From CAYNNP01 sp964398215 (GTDB taxonomy: Bacteria > Planctomycetota > Planctomycetia > Pirellulales > Pirellulaceae), in NCBI GenBank assembly GCA_964398215.1, contig CAYNNP010000057.1, positions 1 to 29,019 on the forward strand: a DNA stretch of 29,019 nucleotides, given 5' to 3'. Positions 18,301 to 22,148 of the stretch are shown here, in pieces. The notes beneath the pieces were generated by a model. It was not told the DNA's origin. It did no database searches and saw only the letters and a program-made list of their open reading frames with translations. How positions within the stretch are numbered: position 1 is the first letter of the stretch; every line of letters begins with the position of its first letter. Made by a program: the position numbers and the translations under genes.

Positions 18301-19213
18301 AATCAGCGCCGATTCCAATGCACAAATCAATGGTGGCGACGACGACGACGGAGTGCTGTTCCCAGTAACGTTGCAGGCTGGATTTGGTTCTAGCGTCCAG
18401 GTCACCATCAACAATCCTGATGGCCGCGAATTCTATCTGGATGCGTGGTTCGATTGGGACGGCGATGGCCAATTCGAGACGGTTGAGAATGTTGGCAATG
18501 GTACGCCGGGCGTACGTCGTTTTGCGTCTCCACTGCTTGCCAGCGGTACCAACTCGATCTTGGTTGATGTACCTGGCGGTGCTCAGTTGGGAGAAACATA
18601 CGCTCGATTCCGTTTGAGCGAAGTGCCGGGCTTGGGCCCTATTGGTACGGTGGATAGCGGTGAGGTTGAAGATTATCAAATCGTCGTGACCAGCAATCCG
18701 TTCCAGAATCCTAACAACCGGTTTGACGTGAATGCGAGTGGTGCGACCACGCCACTGGATGCTTTGCAGATTATCAATGCGTTGCGATTTGTTGAATTGG
18801 GCGAGAGTGCAATCAACTTGAGCGACCTTTCGTTGCCACCATTGCCACAGTTCCCCGATGTGAATGGGGATGGGCTTGTGACAGCAGGCGACGCGATTCA
18901 GGTCATCAACGAACTCCGAGATGTATTTGACGCTGGTCAGCCCGAAGGCGAGCTCGTTACTAGCTCGAGTTTTGTGCGGTCTGGGAGCGGCGTATTGGCA
19001 TCAACGTCCACAGCCTTGGGCAGTGCTTTGATAGCTGAGGCCCATGAGTCAACAGTGGACAATTCGTCGGAAACTGATTCAGACGTTAGCGTCTTTGATT
19101 CGGCAGCGTCGATTCAATTGGATTCAGTTGTTGAAATGATTGCCACAGATAATGCAGAAGCCTCGGATGACACCACGCGTGAAGCAGTGGATGCTGTGTT
19201 CTCGTTGCTATAA
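3365..19213 (+). CDS. Giant LEPR-XLL/PPC/GEVED/dockerin surface protein, 5,282 aa
   Basis: Predicted secreted or cell-surface mosaic protein; biochemical role unknown. Residues 1-39 are strongly basic, followed by a LEPR-XLL-type motif (LETRQLLAG, 40-48). Then come Ig-like domains; a duplicated unit (117-204 and 229-317); a metzincin-like domain with an erased active site (about 591-748); a PPC domain (about 772-893); a calcium-type DGDNDG segment with LYVDK and a right-handed beta-helix region (about 936-1700); a second PPC split by an insertion (from about 2081); a third PPC (about 2426-2576); a propeller-like stretch with DILFG/DIAFDNNG phrases; many copies of an unassigned module; a fourth PPC (about 3573-3719); a second beta-helix (about 4033-4380) containing a SLGVRGSLTVAF lectin-like unit (about 4183-4330); GEVED (about 4949-5107); two dockerin repeats (from 5122 and 5165); and a Ser/Asp-rich tail. 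I read only two cysteines. No transmembrane segment or LPxTG is seen. The frame is unbroken over 15.8 kb, so the gene is under selection. Confidence 0.95.
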   Translation: MTFRKPQLNRKSTSRKRRASGVRERLRKRLAKRHSLMETLETRQLLAGPDLIGIQPSEGTLLNDGTVLSVSPRELVFRFDDDTVLDADTLSAIRISRAGEDRVFEAASATTDLGTSGQVLVEFRSRAVGATGNGQQVTLTSSLLSSSLPNVTVLDGTVSIEVNNNPNNPTRVRDLISAVENNAEANALLEVIQVSGPSGTDVGTTLQPGTLTLEGANAAEALTDFGTNGQARLRLVSRLSGADGRDIQVEIEQRIFGGAANPVVVVTDQTVRVELNSTPGFESTVQDFIDAIQSNPDSNSLLSLSLVEGNTGVVIGGIPPSFSPLLLSGVSDVVVEPGFVGLGDSPREIVFRFAEPLPDDIYQIEILGAGPVALLNAEGERFQDGENLSTSFSINLGPQVVAVVPEPVRRNSNGGLSPQTGTIEVHFNNDDLAPALAENPAFYQLVFTDDTVRNTDDVVITPVTVDYNNITNIATLDFQRPLSRIQDPSSPNEFLTGAARLRVGASEGLAQPPSEVSLAIGTTEIDPGDSFSTAFDLNTQWTINGDRTQSATLRSEIFNTEAFSLDLPGPDLPGVREIRPDDPTRLTRTVPLDFVRNGADVVDGISVIQYNFVSSFLGDDPNRPGITNDTTYFNLISEQQKVRVREALQLFSEYLGVNFVEVEGDPTNQAFFSIAVGDLFGADPTINSGDGGVAVVTADRNADGIDDLAVLDFQDFDESIDDQFGGEFFRGAMFAVGQLLGFGFADSLPQPVTQSTSFIFQPGVDNEPAFPSAADIVHGQFLYRPDSIDIDLYRFSVDTAGDLSVEAIAERLGVPSLLDTALRLYRADSSGSFVEIAQNDDYFSNDSFVDVRIGPGTYAIGVSAKGNTNYDPAIEGTGFGGLSEGDYELRLEFQPLGNSGLADTTGVALDGDNDGLPGGFFDFWFVPSDPNNTLYVDKLGTSSGGQLGTVGNPYREIDQAIAASREGDTIRVVGNGGIDGLLETPEDNFSYQIGFSNNGLPLADGTSLDLPQGVQLVVDSGAILKFSRSRIGVGSVSPLIDVSNSSLQILGTPTIVGANGLPARDGTNALIPGSVFLTSINDDTVGVGNVSGFTPEARPGDWGGIDFRGDLDSADELRTNREDDGVFLNHIQYGDFRYGGGSVSIGGQQVVVSPIDLAVTRPTIINSRITDSSDAAISATPDTFLETRFTEAIFQADGVFTPDYDRVGPDIHGNFIADNSINGLFIRLQTRTGTELESITSSTRLDDTDIVHVLTENLVVEGTPGGPVLNSTAPSSLLVRFDALSNGTVPAGTYVYSLTNVDSSGVESAASQPTIPVTLNSQGSIRLNQLPTITPGSDFISRNLYRAEVDPVSGLPGTFRLVEQLNASNTSFVDQATVGTTVLPSGDNLLRSRLDASLKIDPGTVLKLDGARIEATFGADIIAEGTSAEPIVFTSLEDQRYGTGGTFDTNNRLDQAELNPGDWGGIYIGAGAAASIDNAVIAGAGGVTRIEGGFASFNAIELHQGTLRLTNSLLESNADGRSAPSGTRVGRNDNSSGTVFARASQPIIAGNDFVDGTGPALSFDINSLNHIENADPGRSTGSLDRFDVVGNTGPLITDNSLTDNSINGLEIRGGQLTTGGVWDDVDIVHVVTETIEIPNEHIFGGLRLRSDARGSLVVKFENSDAEDAGIVVGGTLVSASNEFVDIADRIGGSLQLVGHPDFPVVLTTLADDFAGAGFTRDGIPQVDTNGDGIATGTLAQNTIGFDGGTGTGPTFAVLPAGPEVNQGLTIDNDVNQNVPGFFEATPANGNEIGFLQSGVTVEDLVTGQILIDQDFIFQYNTYIEVGTTVTNLSATTITQPATLIADDVVESRGTFPGPNGVVNWVATSQFVNGVSVLFSALDLSSATGNLGDIRVISYLDEDVGAVGDDILVTTGTPGDVDFRAFTIDGGGRFGFSHGGFYIPDGTNLANASYAGWAADAFPDLDTQIQAGGQNFTIAGDIDLVDLPNTPDPVFGTLFGPNDVTTAFAWDTDPAAATSTITSFLELLPADPSVQRPPIPVFDAGLWNGVTVREGANDRNVVAVPEAEPARTSIFSTNAIPSQAQFLGEIAPNEQSGDENRRLGFVVDGVITTPDDVDVYSFIGESGTEVWLDIDRTANRLDTVVELIDANGRTLAASNDSILAETNEFALFSGNGLDPDAAQALNVVPQVLPVQEITISESIVDATDGDLTFSIAGTDDIVTVPFDSFLFNPAAAIETALELTFPDLGNVESSLLRRRDREVDGFGTIVREGEDFTIQLRFDPANFVARTVPRVSVSGIGIDGAAVTGSVVERVVDSQLQDAFSTNPRDAGLRVVLPGEVGTSNLYHVRIRSSNTTNPLDLDSIVNGDLLGGRTIGRYELQVRLGEVDETPGTQVRLADIRYATNGLQIIGQPLRSPLLGEEFETNAPNDTFADAQELGLFGTGNVGAAGPLQSDRLAKSFAGEIDAAGDVDWFQFTIEYQNITRDNAALYLSTVFDLDYADNFARSDLALSVFDANGSLILFGGDSNIADDLPSSATSNDTSDLSRGSAGTLDPFIGAADLLEGTYFVAVSNQSRIPFDQFINAGTTNPLLRLEPIDSVQRIVEDRIGSVGGGTASPPVLDVLFDNNSIVENTLDDVILYVNTINGLQIVNPFTGDNLGNIGNWGPETILDIAFDNNGDLFAYTGFGPRQFADDAFNYVQIDTSDASLDVLLNGAGFETFHDVDPGPDDTALDEESDDGFVAQAIAIGEHNGTQRGFVVGNRPIPQPGLNYFQNILYSFDESSGLVQGPNFDLEIFNSTFDPPIFTDEGGAGTDIREVGSICTGVVEDVPVGGGQFPRCVAPTNVQSRQLGIGDAVEVDSDGDRTARFADGDTFTITNGVDVQTFELDQSTTLVANGSPVRDGDAINIDGSIFEFNTGTRLQIAEVAPAGTLDGGTLLTVLANNGQTITLEFTRLTDAAQGNIEIETVNLLGQPRPAAAITADVVTAINANIIGLGASASGDEVFFDTEPTLLTTTGTGISVLGDTGLTNPGAFPVTIEETSSPQAVISSLADAIRNAGISVSTSGTQLSLPNSITVGVVSGTGITFPPSSNGVTPGNVPILLLPTDTAEVLGERIVTAISAANDSNLLPSVVATLEGRSIEIVGGDIIDVSGGFVAGGVPTFGLITGIELVNGGAFAVDNNGGLFNISAGTLPTESPNDFRFDNRQIGTYVNTATDLVGLNFTGLRAGPDSVQGGELHDILFGITFQGDIYAFNTAGELQPVFAGGRSSISTGIVGAAGLDFSILDFNLWHVTDTRGADPGHGIDAIPGRRDGEAGGNSLAFNYEEDVFAGNFDSAAEVPGDQLEATFNFPGGARGVVNSNTFSLEGYSPNDEPFLYFNYFLETDGVDDELRVSVVDAEGVETGIGQPLFNNTGTWRQVRAPLADFAGESGLSLRVEFSTSGEARSSSSSLRVVAASELIEGQTFVVGGETFEIDFAPTIGVPSGVELENLYAVSTETAVVTLDGQDYVLNDGTRPVGVGQLEIDLFALAGPGATLSSLSAADVANAIAEAIRLNPPVLAVETVFFSDPQDDPTLVGTNDFIFEATPLPYSGGNAAFEGNGRFGTDPALGPVGRIDDVDLLSLDVVGGTTISVDVELDFNSALGAVVRFFDASGAEVTNGVFNNIVNGTIDFTPADSGRYFIGLSGDGNDTYDPRTPGTASNGQVDTYSARIEVRLPPVVLTDGNVIEFGGFTTVSASPSDLFVVTGNSAIQGVPVQVSRFMSANDVASVVQTAIADHFEFNTDFLPLAGASLTLPELQINNAGPFVNETVFGVNRVDGAQDNDFEGAYLDDFVIGFAERGEVASGANPTTGNFFVNPAVSSGLQTGTYQVEIRDASEFVASADATPFRTIDTNARLSESRTVVARSASEIRDGQTFSITDGRSTVDFEFDLIESDTGVTPGTVAVPFTLLAIEPDTGEIDPFTGAIIPGTEVIRAQTSTEVAQSIADAINRPDVQAVLGGSALSGSGVDVVNDGQINLFGDINLVDESGAFESVGFADLRGDQNRERDAQGVILVENSRFLFNEFYGVDISHDLSVTIDGNDEPSVVRYPRNLVELNTESLTPGVVVQSNVFAFNEIGGIQIAGIDPALNQTGNDPVAFDRILNNTIIGGSITPGLTAPSATFNGVFFGMGALAFADQVIDFSPDAGGQPPTPVHQNANAALGAPNGQGFGPEPLDSTSSVSLGVRGSLTVAFTDNNLTGSGDNQPDLIVFETGEIESVFVEVSRDGISFFDVGTVGGLVNTVDIDSFGFGPEDRFSFVRLTDAGQGANATTSLGADIDAIGALSSVPIDGFTSGGTAVNITGNASPTLLNNVFANSEQGIAVGGNNTLVLGANTFYRNDVDVPANVPFGQFAQVLPDEEVIFVGAAELIFAPAAGASIIDSSIDSLPDRASLTTVRNPLGIPASPILAPRFDVNGQLRIDDPNVETPGGLGERVFSDRGASDRGDLDGPRAILLSPQAPGIGIGAGVASVFGEVPQFFDVQLIDGLAPADVTPGVGVDDRTVTGASLLLLQDNVPLVEGIDYRFGYNPSTNIIRLTPIAGVWEPDSTYVIRVIDSSDAVIAALDGDQYDDGSTLSLLQLDGTRTEFEYETGLNVSISASVGADQGDGITVDVFDGSATITFEFDNDGIVEAGNVQVSIPVVGSTDLLAGSLADAINNTPALNVTAIVQENVIQLLGPNPLTAVTSNSPFVFSTGQIGTAIGFGIGVQTDGAAPDGTIDDGQSFIVRRGQLEVLFEFDTDGVLENAGNPNVNVLAVPLPLNPTLDQIVNAMVIAIGGSPLGLSPVNAGSGQLFLGGDASYSLDLTGTTLQQLGVPGQGPAIPIVIPINQSDVEAAATIANTIDAVGLAGVETSVVDSRVFIEGTVGVSGTGAVEIVTIADEVGNELQPNQVDGRTELTIFVGGGFDFGDAPPPFPSLDIDSGPRHGVDPNFTLGATISADSNAQINGGDDDDGVLFPVTLQAGFGSSVQVTINNPDGREFYLDAWFDWDGDGQFETVENVGNGTPGVRRFASPLLASGTNSILVDVPGGAQLGETYARFRLSEVPGLGPIGTVDSGEVEDYQIVVTSNPFQNPNNRFDVNASGATTPLDALQIINALRFVELGESAINLSDLSLPPLPQFPDVNGDGLVTAGDAIQVINELRDVFDAGQPEGELVTSSSFVRSGSGVLASTSTALGSALIAEAHESTVDNSSETDSDVSVFDSAASIQLDSVVEMIATDNAEASDDTTREAVDAVFSLL
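3713..4315 (+). repeat. Two tandem ~90-residue units near the giant's N-terminus
   Basis: Residues 117-204 and 229-317 align as copies. Both begin GQ(V/A)xL, carry (V/T)xDxTVx(I/V)E(V/L)N in the middle and end with VRDLISAVENN versus VQDFIDAIQSN, then a V-rich strand. The two are separated by a short linker. The second halves resemble the AI-helix part of the later modules in this protein. Confidence 0.7.
5138..5610 (+). other. Metzincin (M10-like) domain with degenerate active site
   Basis: Residues about 591-748 of the giant have the layout of serralysin/M10-like domains of large planctomycete proteins: LDF opening, YNF strand, a helix with VREALQLFSEYLGVNFVE, then the zinc-site helix. Where HEXXHXXGXXH is expected, the sequence reads FAVGQLLGFGF (residues 734-744, bases 5564-5596). 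The Gly residues and hydrophobic pattern remain, but all three zinc histidines and the catalytic Glu are gone. A PPC domain follows directly, as it often does after real secreted peptidases. A structural or binding role is inferred. Family assignment is by pattern only. Confidence 0.6.
7001..8345 (+). repeat. Beta-helix units with DNSINGL...DIVHV signature
   Basis: Two related blocks, 7001-7150 and about 8140-8345. The first reads DNSINGLFIR, then LDDTDIVHVLTENL. The second reads DNSINGLEIRGG, then WDDVDIVHVVTETI. Between them lie PGDWGGI phrases (also at about 6658), the capping segments of right-handed beta-helix (pectin-lyase-like) stretches. This signature recurs in large planctomycete secreted proteins as far as I know. 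No polysaccharide-lyase catalytic residues can be recognised. Confidence 0.6.
11975..18115 (+). repeat. Recurring DGxxFxI...FEFD / AIAxAI module, non-contiguous copies
   Basis: An approximately 90-120 residue unit recurs in the giant between other domains. The first half is DG(Q/D)(T/S)F plus a short beta hairpin and FEFD or a variant. The second half is an amphipathic helix (xxVAxxIAxAIN) followed by a strand pair ending G(xx)I.L.G. First-half copies start at residues 2871, 2903, 3463, 3915, 4614, 4650 and 4763. Second halves without a clear first half occur near 14650, 12500, 12700 and 17980. The copies are divergent, so duplication is old. I do not recognise a named family. Confidence 0.65.
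18208..18932 (+). other. GEVED domain followed by dockerin type I pair
   Basis: Residues about 4949-5107 begin FDFGDAPPPFPS and end DSGEVEDYQIVV, the two hallmarks of GEVED domains, with an Asp cluster (GGDDDDGV) and DWDGDGQFE between. A dockerin follows: DVNASGATTPLDALQIINAL (from residue 5122) and DVNGDGLVTAGDAIQVINEL (from residue 5165). Each is a calcium loop plus helix. The first loop has Ser where Asp is usual at loop position 5. In cellulosomes dockerins bind cohesins; in planctomycetes the partner is generally unknown. Confidence 0.85.
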
Positions 19214-19231
19214 ACAGCTAGAAACGCTCTA

Positions 19232-19253
19232 TGCCGAGACCAAAAACTCGGCA
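19232..19253 (+). terminator. Weak hairpin after the giant gene
   Basis: TGCCGAG/CTCGGCA stem of 7 bp with an 8-base A-rich loop, 19 bases after the stop. No T-run follows, so it is at best a weak terminator and may be an RNA-end or processing structure. The rest of 19214-19413 holds only the shared motif at 19374. Confidence 0.35.
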
Positions 19254-19373
19254 CAGGCGTCCTTCAACGACCAGAAATTCCTCGCAGGAACGTAATGATT
19301 AGTTTGATCACACTGAATTTGGGTGACATTTTCAGTTTCTGGGCGTCTAAAGGACTGCCACGGAAGTCGGGCC

Positions 19374-19384
19374 GATAATACGGG
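19374..19384 (+). promoter_or_regulatory. Shared motif GATAATACGGG upstream of protease gene
   Basis: Second copy of GATAAWAMGGG, ending 29 bases before ATG 19414. At this distance GATAAT is well placed for a promoter -10 element. No TTGACA-like hexamer is present 17 bases upstream. Confidence 0.35.
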
Positions 19385-19413
19385 AGTAGCCAAACTCACT
19401 ACATTTAGGTGCC

Positions 19414-21954
19414 ATGTCTCTCTTTATACGTTCAAAACAAGATTCACAACGCGGTTTACTACGCCGTCTTCAAATTCAGACTCTGGATCATCGGCGTTTG
19501 CTAACCGCAGATTCGATTGGTGTTACCGAGTTTGATGTTTCGGAGATACTGGTAGGCACAGTTACAGTCACGCCAGTATTTCTGGAAAGTAACGGGCAGC
19601 TCCAAGAGGAAACTCAGAATTGGACACCCGACGAGATCGATGAGGTGCTTGCCAGGATTGAAGAGGGAGTGAACTGGTGGTCTCGGGCGTTGGACCGGCT
19701 GAACACCGTTCATACATTATCGTTCGTGATTGACGATACATTTGCACGCGATCCGGTTGAAACACCCTTCGAACCGATTGATCAAAACAGTGGTTTGTAC
19801 ACTGAATATGTTGCGGATTTCTTGATTGATCAGGGACTGGAGAGCGCGGGGACTTTGGAGCGTGCGGCCCAGTTATTCAACAATCAGCAGCGGATAAAGA
19901 ACGACACGGATTGGGCATTCACGATTTATGTAGTGGATTCCTCTGATGACCAAGATGGATTGTTCAATTCGGGGGGCAGGTTTGGAGGAGCGTTTGCGCT
20001 TGCCGGCGGCTCGTATGTGGTCACTCCGTCAACCCGCCCAGCGTCGACGATTGCGCACGAATTGGGACATGTTTTCTGGGCGCGAGACGAGTACCCAGGT
20101 GGTGGTTCGTATACGGATCAGCGCGGTTACTACAACGCGCAGTTGTTGAATGCATCTGATAATCCAGATCCAGATTTCGTCCAAGAAATTAGTATATTGC
20201 GAGCCGGAATTCCGCTTGTTCAGGCCTATGAAGCAGAAACGTCTCCTGCGTCAACGTTAGCTTTTGTCGGATGGCGTGACAGCGATGGCGATGGAATTTT
20301 TGATTTTGCTGATGTGCCGTTGGAGTTGGATGCTACCGGTTATTTTGATGCTGCGAATTCGCAATTCAAGATTCAGGGAACTGCCTCTGCAGCAACGCTG
20401 CGAAACCAAAATTCAGCGGGTGTACAGAGCGATATTACGCTCAATCAAATCAGTGAATTGCAGTATCGACTTGATTCTGGAGAATGGCAAACGGCTCAAG
20501 AATTTGGTGAGCAAATTGTCGAATTCGATTTGAATGTTGACATTGCCGAATCTTTCGAGTCCATCTCTTGGCGAGTCATTGATACTGAGATTGGCGTAAC
20601 TAGCGAAGATATTACGATCGCACGAGACCAACATCTTGTTGGCCAGGACGTGAGCATCAATGGCTTTAGCTTTTTAGATCAAGACGGAGATGGACTGCGC
20701 GGTGCTGACGAGTCATTGTTGTCAGGATCGCAGCTACAGATTACTAATTCGGATGGTTCGGAGCTTCTGTACGGAGAGTACCGCGCATCTGATTTTGATA
20801 ACGGGCAATTGAGGGATCAGACTCCGGGTGTGGCTTTCAGTGCCGATGGTGCATTGGTGCAGAATCAGGTAGCGGTTGGCGACAACCCAGGAGATTCTGG
20901 CGGAGCGTTGTTTCAGTACTTCAACACGAATTTTGACGCTTTTATTTCGGGATGGAATGAATCCAATGTCTTCATTGCTGAGTTTGACGAACCAGTAGGT
21001 GAAGTTTCTGTTTCGGTAAACGGGTTGAATGGTGACAGCTACGCAAGAGTCGAGGCTTATGATGCTTCGGGACAGCTGCTATCGCGTTCAACTTCGGATC
21101 AATTGGGCGAAGACCAATCTGGGGAAGTAAGCGTTACTGATCGAAGTGCGCGGATTGCCAGTGTTCGGGTCTTCGGGCATGCTGACTCGAGTGTTGGGAT
21201 CACAGGGATTGAGTTTGGCAGTCAGGCCGAGGTCATAACAGAAAGTGACGGAGGCTGGCGTTTTACAAACTTGCCCGATGGTGAGTACGAGGTCACGCTA
21301 GAAACTGATCGGTTAATCCACCAATACGATCAGCCCAGTATCATCGTAACGGTCGAGGATGGTGTCAGCGAACAGGTCACTGCTGCGGTAAGTCGAGTGG
21401 TCAGTGCACGTCACAACCTAGAGTCACCAGCAGATGTTAGCCGCGGCGACGGCACGACTGCTAGAGATGCGTTGTTGGTGATCAATGACCTAGGCGTAAA
21501 CGGTTCACGACTATTACAGCCAAGCGAGTTTGCCGGTTTTGCAGTTGACGTTAACGATGACGGCAGCGTGACTTCGCTGGATGCGTTGATCGTGATCAAT
21601 GCATTGACTCAGTCAGTTGCTGAAGCAGAGGGCGAGTTGGTTGCCCGTGAAGGGAATGGGAACGCCGAGGCCACGGATCTGGCGTTTAGAGAGTGGACAT
21701 TTGTACCCCAAGATGGTGGCGTAGCATACGACTTTGCCGGTCTTGACGCCCAATTTGAAAATTCCGAACCAGGCACCGCTCAAAGTCCGAAAGGAAACTT
21801 TGGGAGTGGCTCCGTTGCCTTCTCCGCCGCCGCGAATTCCTCTTCAAATGTGAGCGAAGAGGAAATTAGTGCACGAAAAACCGATATTGACAAGGAATTA
21901 GGGCCAACTCTCAGTGAAAAGATTCAGGGAATTTTGTCGGAACCATCCGCCTAA
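19414..21954 (+). CDS. LEPR-XLL/dockerin protein with predicted zinc metalloprotease domain
   Basis: An 846-residue predicted exported protein. The N-terminus is basic and holds a divergent LEPR-XLL motif (LDHRRLLTA, residues 24-32). Residues about 60-290 contain HELGHVFWARDEY at 215-227, a HEXXH zinc site with Asp225 and Glu226 placed like the ADEY of M64-type peptidases. His215, Glu216 and His219 are intact, so activity is plausible. A loop rich in DGDGIFD follows (about 287). From about residue 415 an SdrD-B-like opening (FLDQDGDGLRGADE) is interrupted by a roughly 150-residue beta-rich insertion before the fold resumes at DGGWRFTNLPDGEYEVTLET. Two dockerin repeats lie at 674 and 712. The tail is charged. 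The gene lies 200 bases after the giant and 194 before the next, same strand. The spacing of the only nearby purine-rich element (AGGTG) is too short to count as a good ribosome site. No cysteine was seen. Confidence 0.88.
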   Translation: MSLFIRSKQDSQRGLLRRLQIQTLDHRRLLTADSIGVTEFDVSEILVGTVTVTPVFLESNGQLQEETQNWTPDEIDEVLARIEEGVNWWSRALDRLNTVHTLSFVIDDTFARDPVETPFEPIDQNSGLYTEYVADFLIDQGLESAGTLERAAQLFNNQQRIKNDTDWAFTIYVVDSSDDQDGLFNSGGRFGGAFALAGGSYVVTPSTRPASTIAHELGHVFWARDEYPGGGSYTDQRGYYNAQLLNASDNPDPDFVQEISILRAGIPLVQAYEAETSPASTLAFVGWRDSDGDGIFDFADVPLELDATGYFDAANSQFKIQGTASAATLRNQNSAGVQSDITLNQISELQYRLDSGEWQTAQEFGEQIVEFDLNVDIAESFESISWRVIDTEIGVTSEDITIARDQHLVGQDVSINGFSFLDQDGDGLRGADESLLSGSQLQITNSDGSELLYGEYRASDFDNGQLRDQTPGVAFSADGALVQNQVAVGDNPGDSGGALFQYFNTNFDAFISGWNESNVFIAEFDEPVGEVSVSVNGLNGDSYARVEAYDASGQLLSRSTSDQLGEDQSGEVSVTDRSARIASVRVFGHADSSVGITGIEFGSQAEVITESDGGWRFTNLPDGEYEVTLETDRLIHQYDQPSIIVTVEDGVSEQVTAAVSRVVSARHNLESPADVSRGDGTTARDALLVINDLGVNGSRLLQPSEFAGFAVDVNDDGSVTSLDALIVINALTQSVAEAEGELVAREGNGNAEATDLAFREWTFVPQDGGVAYDFAGLDAQFENSEPGTAQSPKGNFGSGSVAFSAAANSSSNVSEEEISARKTDIDKELGPTLSEKIQGILSEPSA

Positions 21955-22011
21955 TCCTGCAATCTAACCGCTGGAATCGCTAGAACTCTACCAACGTGGA
22001 ATGTCAACGTT

Positions 22012-22022
22012 GATAAAAAGGG
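22012..22022 (+). promoter_or_regulatory. Shared motif GATAAAAAGGG upstream of third surface gene
   Basis: Third copy of GATAAWAMGGG, 126 bases before the preferred start 22149 (57 before ATG 22080). Confidence 0.3.
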
Positions 22023-22138
22023 CAGGCGAGATAAGATAGGGCCACTAATCAGAATAGATGGGCATACTTCGCCCGCATCATGCAGCCTTTTTTGGTCGAA
22101 GTATCGCTTTTTGCAACTCCCCGAATTTCCGTCTTCTT

Positions 22139-22141
22139 GAG
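22139..22141 (+). promoter_or_regulatory. GAG ribosome-binding core favouring start 22149
   Basis: TTGAGATT with GAG ending 7 bases before ATG 22149. Nothing comparable precedes ATG 22080. From 22149 the protein starts MKSLSHLFRR, placing the LEPR-XLL motif near residue 30 as in its neighbours. Confidence 0.4.
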
Positions 22142-22148
22142 ATTACAG

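Larger units (their letters stand above)
21955..22148 (+). promoter_or_regulatory. Gap between protease gene and cadherin-repeat gene
   Basis: The 194 bases hold the third shared motif (22012-22022), a second GATAAGATAGGG-like run just after it, and a weak 6-bp inverted repeat (CAACGT/ACGTTG) before it. An in-frame ATG at 22080 would extend the next protein by 23 residues but has no ribosome-binding element. Confidence 0.4.

Noticed and set aside
22080..22148. 23-residue N-terminal extension of the third surface protein
   Set aside because: ATG 22080 has no ribosome-binding element, and ATG 22149 gives a leader like those of related proteins.
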